In this document: piece after piece, positions 58,737 to 64,000 of the stretch
How the letters are laid out: the number at the start of each line of letters is the position of its first letter
Position numbering within the stretch: position 1 is the stretch's first letter
Assembly (NCBI GenBank): GCA_028023455.1
Contig: JAQFVV010006336.1
Location: 436,001 to 500,000 of the forward strand
Source: Epiperipatus broadwayi
Lineage: Eukaryota > Onychophora > Udeonychophora > Euonychophora > Peripatidae
Reading direction: 5' to 3'
Length of the DNA stretch: 64,000 nt
Translations under genes and position numbers: made by a program
Notes under the pieces: generated by a model
What the model was told of the DNA's origin: nothing
The model's database searches: none
The model's input: only the letters and a program-made list of their open reading frames with translations

Positions 58737-59220
58737 TAAATGGAATATTAGGAGCAAGTTAAATTATGATAATAGCAAGGAAAGTTGTTTACTGTTTAAG
58801 GCTCATACAGGATTTTTAACAGAAGGGGATTATACACATAAATGGAAAAACATGGGTGATTTAGTCTGCAAGTTGTGGAAAGAAGGCATAGAAAATATTA
58901 GGCATCTGTTAATTGAATGTAAATGCTTGAAAGCAGAAAGTGTACAAATAAAAGTTGTGGAAGAATAAATATAAGGAAAGTGATTATACAGAAAGTGGGT
59001 TATTGATTTTTATGCTGGTTTTGGAAAAAGATAAGAGAGAGTTAGATATAAAGGTCATGGAGTTGACAAAGATTATGTTGTGGAAATGGGATGAAAAAGG
59101 ATATAGGAAAACTTAGGGTGGGGAATGAAAAGGGAAGGTATAGTGGCTAACAGGTTTCTCTGAGCATTGTTGTTGAGAGATTTTTGACTCTGTATAAGAA
59201 CTCACAGTGCATCACATCAC
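58737..59220 (+). pseudogene. LINE C-terminal zinc-finger-like region and 3' tail
   Basis: The frame reads KWNIRSKLNYDNSKES, then LLFKAHTGFLTEGDYTHKW (58780-58845), then LVCKLWKEGIENIRHLLIEC (58861-58920). The last is a C-x2-x-x-H-x4-C-like cluster typical of the C-terminus of several LINE clades, with Trp where the second Cys is expected. Stops follow, and the sequence ends in a short CATCA tandem (about 59208-59225) that resembles the simple-repeat 3' end of such elements. Its first residues join smoothly to the end of the LINE half at 54757. Confidence 0.65.
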
Positions 59221-59225
59221 ATCAC

Positions 59226-60798
59226 CAGATTGTAAAACACATTCAACAATCATGGCAATTTATTTATTTATGAATGGCAACCACCAAATATATTTCTTTT
59301 TTAAAATGTAATCTTGCACAAACTTATTTCTACCAAATGGATACTTAACTATTTAAATGAATAATCTAAATTAAAACAGACATTTAAGTAAAATTTAATT
59401 ATTTATTATATTCCTTTTTTTATTGAATCATTCCTAATTCCTTCTTTTTTTCTTTTAGCAACCCAAACTGACTCAATCTATTAATAAAACCAAAAGACAA
59501 ATGTAAATTTAAATGCAGCAAATATTCTTTTCTCAAGGAAATGTGCACCGTCACTTTCCCTATGAACAACAGCAGTCCACATTGATTATGGCAACCCTAA
59601 CCAAATATGAGTGAACTTAAGGGTGACTTACTATAAGAGTGTGCCATATTGCAACACTCAAACTTTCTCTTTCTAATGTTAAACAATATATTCAAAACCT
59701 TAAAAAAATGACACAAGTGTCTGCTGTTTGCTTGCAGTCTTCACACATTCTTTTTCTTTCAAACCAGGTTCCACCATAAGGTTCTTCTCTTACTTATGAA
59801 CAGACTTATTAACTAAACTTTTATCATTTCTCCTGTTTTGGATTTCTAGACTGAGCAGATAATATTCACCTCATATACATACTTGAAATATAATAATAAA
59901 TGGAGAATTATATAAACAAAACAAATTTTTGATTAAAATGAAAATTAATAATATATAATTAATAACCTTTAGTAACAACTCACTCTATTGTTGGATTTTT
60001 TTCTTTACAATTAAGTGAATGTATTCTATTACTCTATTACACCATAATAAAAAAAGTTCTTGAAGAAAAGTTCATAATTATCTTGATTGATCAGTGGTAT
60101 GCATTTATCCAGCAGGTTAAAGTTCTTGTATGAATTTTTTTTTGATGGCTGGTGTGAATCCTCCAATAGTTCCATTGGTTTGAATTGGTTTCCTCAGCTA
60201 GCTCTGCACATTTTTGTTTACCTTGATTGGCATTCACATAGGTAGAACCAGATGGTAATAAGAGGTGTAATTCCTTGAGGGGAAAGTCCTGATATTCTTT
60301 AGCTGGCCAATATTTTCTCTGTTCTGTATAATATTATTTTAATTTCTTTTCACAGTGTTTAGGATGCATAATAATATGAGTTCAAGCCAAATCAAAATGC
60401 AAAATCAAAAATGCCAAGTAGTCCAAGCAATAGAAAATTCTGTAACTTAACATTTTGAGTTATTTCAAGATCTGGATTTACACTTTTAATTTATTTTTAG
60501 CACTTTTATTTATGTTCTTTTTTGGTCATTTAGTTTTTTTCAACTAGTGGAAAGTTCTGGTTCAATTAGCATAATAGATAATGTAATACTTTTGATATCT
60601 GAAGTTTCAACAATAGAGCTAATTATAGAAAAAAAATCTATACTTTATCCTTACCCATATCTTCTCTTACCAATAATTAGAATTAAGATAAAAAAAAAAC
60701 CTTTTATTAAAAAACTTTCAAGATCTTATTTTTATCTAGATTTAATTTATTTCAATAAGATGAATAAAAAAAACTTTTAAAATAATATTTAAAAAAAA
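59226..60798. other. Non-coding stretch with one unassigned open run
   Basis: On the minus strand at about 60320-60105 a run of about 70 codons is open. It includes KEYQDFPLKELHLLLPSGST and NANQGKQKCAELAEETNS. The composition is protein-like, but I recognise no family and see no start or splice sites. A 77-codon plus-strand frame at 60547-60780 looks like chance. The rest is AT-rich. Confidence 0.35.
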
Positions 60799-60808
60799 TT
60801 GTTATTTT

Positions 60809-61035
60809 TTTTTTTAATGTGTCAAAGCATCGGCTGGGAAGTGAACCCAGGACAATTGCTTGTAAGGCAGCTGTGCTGACCACACTCGACCCAAAATGCT
60901 TGACATTTATTATTATTATTTTTTTCATATGTCATACCATCGGCTGGGAGGTGAACCTGCAACAACCATCTGCAAACAAGTGCTTGCTTGCAAGGTGGCT
61001 GTGCTGACCTCTCGGCTAACAATGCTTGACAACAT
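60809..61035 (-). mobile_element. Dimeric SINE: type a followed by type b
   Basis: On the minus strand the first unit (61030-60926) begins GTCAAGCATTGTTAGCCGAG and has the long extra arm of the SINE at 24392. It has a B box GGTTCACCTCC and ends CATATGAAAAAAATAATAAT. The second unit (60907-60816) begins GTCAAGC and has an anticodon arm around CTTACAA, a B box GGTTCACTTCC and an end GCTTTGACACATT followed by poly-A. TTGTTATTTT at 60799-60808 and 61036-61045 flanks the pair. No duplication separates the units, which suggests transposition as a dimer. Reading frames across it are not genes. Confidence 0.75.
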
Positions 61036-61045
61036 TTGTTATTTT

Positions 61046-62380
61046 AAACTAATATATATGCACTTTTAATAAATTATATATATATGCATGTGTGTATATA
61101 TATATATGAGATGGCAGAAAATACCAGCTCAATATATGTAGTACAAACTTATAATAAGTACTCAGATTAAAGACAGTTATTGCAAATTATCACCCTTGGT
61201 AACAGAGGATGGTTGGATGCAATTATTATTTAATCACTATCAAAGACAAAGATATATCATAGGTTTAATGTCCATATTTGTTTGAAATTTTTCTTATTAT
61301 TAAAACGATAGCATTATATTATATACATGTTTTTACATTCAGTTCATTAACATGTTCAACCATATTTTAGTTGATTCTTTACCTTTAGCCAATAATAGAT
61401 AAATACAATTTAATGAATTATCAGAGTAGGCTGTTGGCTATCTACTGAAAAAAAATTTTGTAACTGTAAAAATTTTTAAAATTTGCCCAGCCTTAATTTG
61501 ATTTCCAAATCACAGATATGTTAAGTAAATATGATAACCACCAAATCATTAATCATTATTGTCCACTTTTAGAAATAATATGATTTTTTAAATTAAAATT
61601 ATGATGATATTTAGTGTTTGGACCTTCAATGGAAAAAAAAAGTCTCCCATTGTGGTCTAACTATTATATATTCAAACATGTGTCATAGAAATCCTAGAAG
61701 ATATTTCTTTGCAATTAAAATGCATTAAAAATATTCACAAATTCCCTGGTTATCAAAATGATTGCTACAACACATTTATTAAAACTAACCATTTAATTAA
61801 GGTCATAAAATCAGGTCAAGCTTTTTGGGAGTTCTCTCAAAAGCAAATTACTAGAGCTACTAGTATAAGATAAGAACCAAAAAATCTAACAGAGTCAAAA
61901 TTAAAAACACATAAAAACTTATTAGAGAAGATATGAAAATGTATTTGGGAGGAAGCAATTTACAACACAGTGGATTATTTTTTTAGGTTATGAATATTAT
62001 TATTCAGAATGTCAATTTAAATTCTATTTATTTATTGGAAGCAATACATGATATTGAAAAAAGTAATGTTTGTGACAGTTTAGATAAAAGACTATCCCAA
62101 TACTATTGAGAGTATTCTCTACCTAGTTTTCTATTATGCTTTGAAAAAAAAATGCTTGTAGCAAACCGAGTTCATGAATGATTACCATAGATAGTGCCAA
62201 AAAGAATTTAAGAAAAATGAGAGGCAAACTATTTTCAGTCTTTAATTGGAGTCACTAAGGTATGGCCACAAAAGATTTCATTGAAATTATATTTTTGAAA
62301 AGTATATTTATCTGGGATATGAAGATTTTATTTTGTAATATGATTAGAAATATTAGATAAATATTTTTGTCCGTGTTGTT
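61046..62380. other. AT-rich non-coding stretch
   Basis: It contains (TA)n tracts near 61076-61084 and 61097-61108. At about 61700-61870 a plus-strand run (with KFPGYQNDCYNTFIKTNHLI) looks weakly protein-like but is broken by stops. Nothing is assigned. Confidence 0.5.
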
Positions 62381-62384
62381 TTTT

Positions 62385-62640
62385 CGTTTGTCGCCGGCCC
62401 CCGTGTTTCCCTTTCGGGGTCCCTTTTTCGGTAATTTTTTTTGCTGGTCTTTTTTAAAATTTTTCCGGACGGGGCCTAAGCGGCCCCGCGGTTGCGTTGC
62501 CCCGCCCTTGCCCGGGAGGTGAGGCTGGATTTTGCCGAAGAACCTTTACCGCCAAAAACCGGCGGGTACACCGCCCCACAGTCCCCGCCCCGCCCTTCTC
62601 TAGAACGACGGTCCAGACCGCAAACTGTGAATGTGGATTT
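62385..62640. other. Isolated GC-rich, CpG-rich island
   Basis: About 250 bp stand out sharply from the AT-rich genome, with GCGGCCCCGCGG, CCCCGCCCTTGCCCGGG and CCCCGCCCCGCCC, the last matching GC-box (Sp1-like) sites. Many CpGs are present. Overlapping frames of 80-87 codons on both strands follow from the lack of stops in GC-rich DNA. No TATA box, tRNA or rRNA is seen. It could be a CpG-island promoter, a GC-rich mobile fragment or an assembly or contamination artefact. Confidence 0.6.
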
Positions 62641-64000
62641 TCTAAACCCAGGTTTGAGTTTTCTAGTAGGTAGTATTCTTTTAGTTTTTTTAATGTTATT
62701 TGATAAAAATTTATCACTATTATCGAGAAACTAATAAATATGTCACTCAGAAAATGGTGTTTTTACCTGTGTAGGTGCCTATGGGTATTTTTTTTTTGTT
62801 TTTTTGTGGTTTGTTTTAGCTACCGCCAAGGTGAATGGTTGCCCGTTCAGCTTTTACATTTTTCCTCTCAGCATTGTTGTTTATGCTTTTTTTATTGTTT
62901 TACTATTTTTGTTTTACTAATGTTTTATTGTTTTTGTTTCATTTAGTTTTTATTTGTTGTTTTTTATTGTTTTTTACACTATTTATTTATAGTTTTGTTG
63001 CTCCTTATTAGAATTTTGTTTTTATTTATTTTTTTATTGAAAAATCTGAGTGAAATATTTTATATTTATTTGATATAAAGGTTGTTTCTGGAAGCGATCT
63101 TGAAGAGGTAGATATAAAATTTTTATATAAATATGATAGATTTTAGTAATATTGTTTTTGAATGAGAAATTTTAAATTGTTTTGTTTGGATGTTATTAGT
63201 ATGTGATGTGTTTAAAAAGGTTGGTTTTAAATTAAAATAAAATAGTGATTTGTTTATAGTTTGATTTATAAATTGGAGAATCATGTTAATATAATTTATA
63301 TTATGTATATGTGATGTATGATTATTTTTATTGTTTATTGGTAGTATATTCTTCTTATTATTTTTATATTCTGTTAGAATTTTAATTTTTTATTTTTATT
63401 TTTATTAGGAACTTTTTGCAGGTAAATTTAAAGTTGGGGTAGAAGTAAAATATTATAACATTTTGACATTGTAAGTATGTTTTAGTATTATATCTTAGAA
63501 AGATTTTTTGTGATAAAAAAATTGAAGATGTAATTTGATTTAGTTAATTTAATTTAAATTATAAAAAAATAAAATAATAATTATTGGTTGTGAAAATTTT
63601 TTTTTTATTTTTTTATAGTTATCCTATTATTTATGTTATTGTTTTAGTTTTTAGTTTTAAATTAATTGTTTTGTTATAAAAGAGTTATTGTGAAAATGTA
63701 TATTAAATAAATGGGGGAATAGTTAAAACTAAAAAATGTAGAAATAGAAAAATCCTGGCAATATATGACAATATGCTATCACACTGCTGCAGACATCAAT
63801 GCTAAGTTTGCAGCAGTTGTGTGTTTTTTATAGTAAGTATATTAATATTTAAGTGACTGATCCAGTTTTATCGATTTTATTTTAAAATTTTCAATAATTT
63901 TTTTTAAACTTTCTTTTAGAAAGTTTTCAAAAGTTGATTTTTTTTCCTAAAAAAAAAAAAAAACAATTACGAAAATATTTTTATTCAAAGTTCTTTTTCA
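62641..64000 (+). other. T-rich, strand-asymmetric non-coding stretch
   Basis: After the GC-rich island the plus strand is strongly T over A, with TTTTG/TTTTA-rich repeats at about 62780-63060. The asymmetry fades after about 63680. A 68-codon frame at 62740-62946 (SLRKWCFYLC) is Phe/Cys-rich because of the T-bias. No domain is recognised, and poly-A lies at 63950-63963. Confidence 0.5.

Noticed and set aside
60819-61022. Frames of 62-66 codons on both strands
   Set aside because: They lie entirely within the dimeric tRNA-derived SINE.
62454-62734. Proline/arginine-rich frames on both strands of the GC-rich island
   Set aside because: GC-rich DNA has few stops; the frames start at TTG or other non-ATG codons and show no domain.

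Overview
The window looks like AT-rich nuclear DNA of an invertebrate animal. The reasons are very high A+T throughout, no operon-like packing of ORFs, long microsatellites, tRNA-derived SINEs with target-site duplications, Penelope-like elements (PLEs) with a GIY-YIG endonuclease, RTE-type LINEs and many hairpin (fold-back) elements. The phylum cannot be fixed from the sequence; the mix of elements would suit a marine or lophotrochozoan-like genome, but that is inference. I find no intact protein-coding host gene. Almost every open frame is a short chance frame, a microsatellite frame or a piece of a decayed transposon.

Layout. 1-6 kb: AT-rich non-coding DNA with one weak promoter-like cluster near 1.5 kb. 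6-9.7 kb: a small hairpin element, a decayed PLE C-terminus (+) and a PLE 3' fragment (-). 9.7-11.1 kb: a less AT-rich block ending in a plausible CCAAT/CCAAT/TATA/Inr promoter. 14.0-16.6 kb: two decayed PLE copies arranged head to head (divergently). 17.4-18.9 kb: an RTE-type LINE relic. 19.3-21.8 kb: a large diverged fold-back with repeated modules in its arms, bordered by a G-quadruplex motif. 22.4-24.5 kb: tRNA-like heads and a SINE. 24.8-25.9 kb: two hairpin elements side by side, the second a nearly perfect 549-bp palindrome. 29.3-30.3 kb: a four-unit palindromic nest. 32.4-33.8 kb: a less AT-rich block with a possible minus-strand promoter and first exon.

35.3-35.9 kb: a long (AAT)n tract abutting a truncated LINE reverse transcriptase. 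38.1-39.3 kb: a second RTE relic. 41.4 kb: a second copy of the small hairpin family with a perfect 13-bp duplication. 42.4-44.2 kb: a 1.7-kb element with terminal inverted repeats and homopolymer-rich internal repeats. 45.8-47.7 kb: a minus-strand LINE with zinc-knuckle ORF1 and the 5' endonuclease part of ORF2, split by a SINE with a perfect 15-bp duplication. 50.5 kb: another hairpin. 51.1 kb: a tRNA-Gly(TCC)-derived SINE. 53.9-59.2 kb: one LINE that appears to be cut in two by a roughly 4-kb insertion containing a PLE GIY-YIG domain between inverted repeats. 60.8 kb: a dimeric SINE. 62.4-62.6 kb: an isolated GC-rich island followed by T-rich DNA.

The window records repeated insertion of retroelements (PLE, RTE, a zinc-knuckle LINE, an unassigned LINE) and small parasites (SINEs, hairpins) into gene-poor DNA. 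The least expected items are the inverted-repeat-bounded PLE endonuclease, the divergent PLE pair, the minimal one- and two-unit tRNA SINEs, and the hairpin family with duplications of unequal length.
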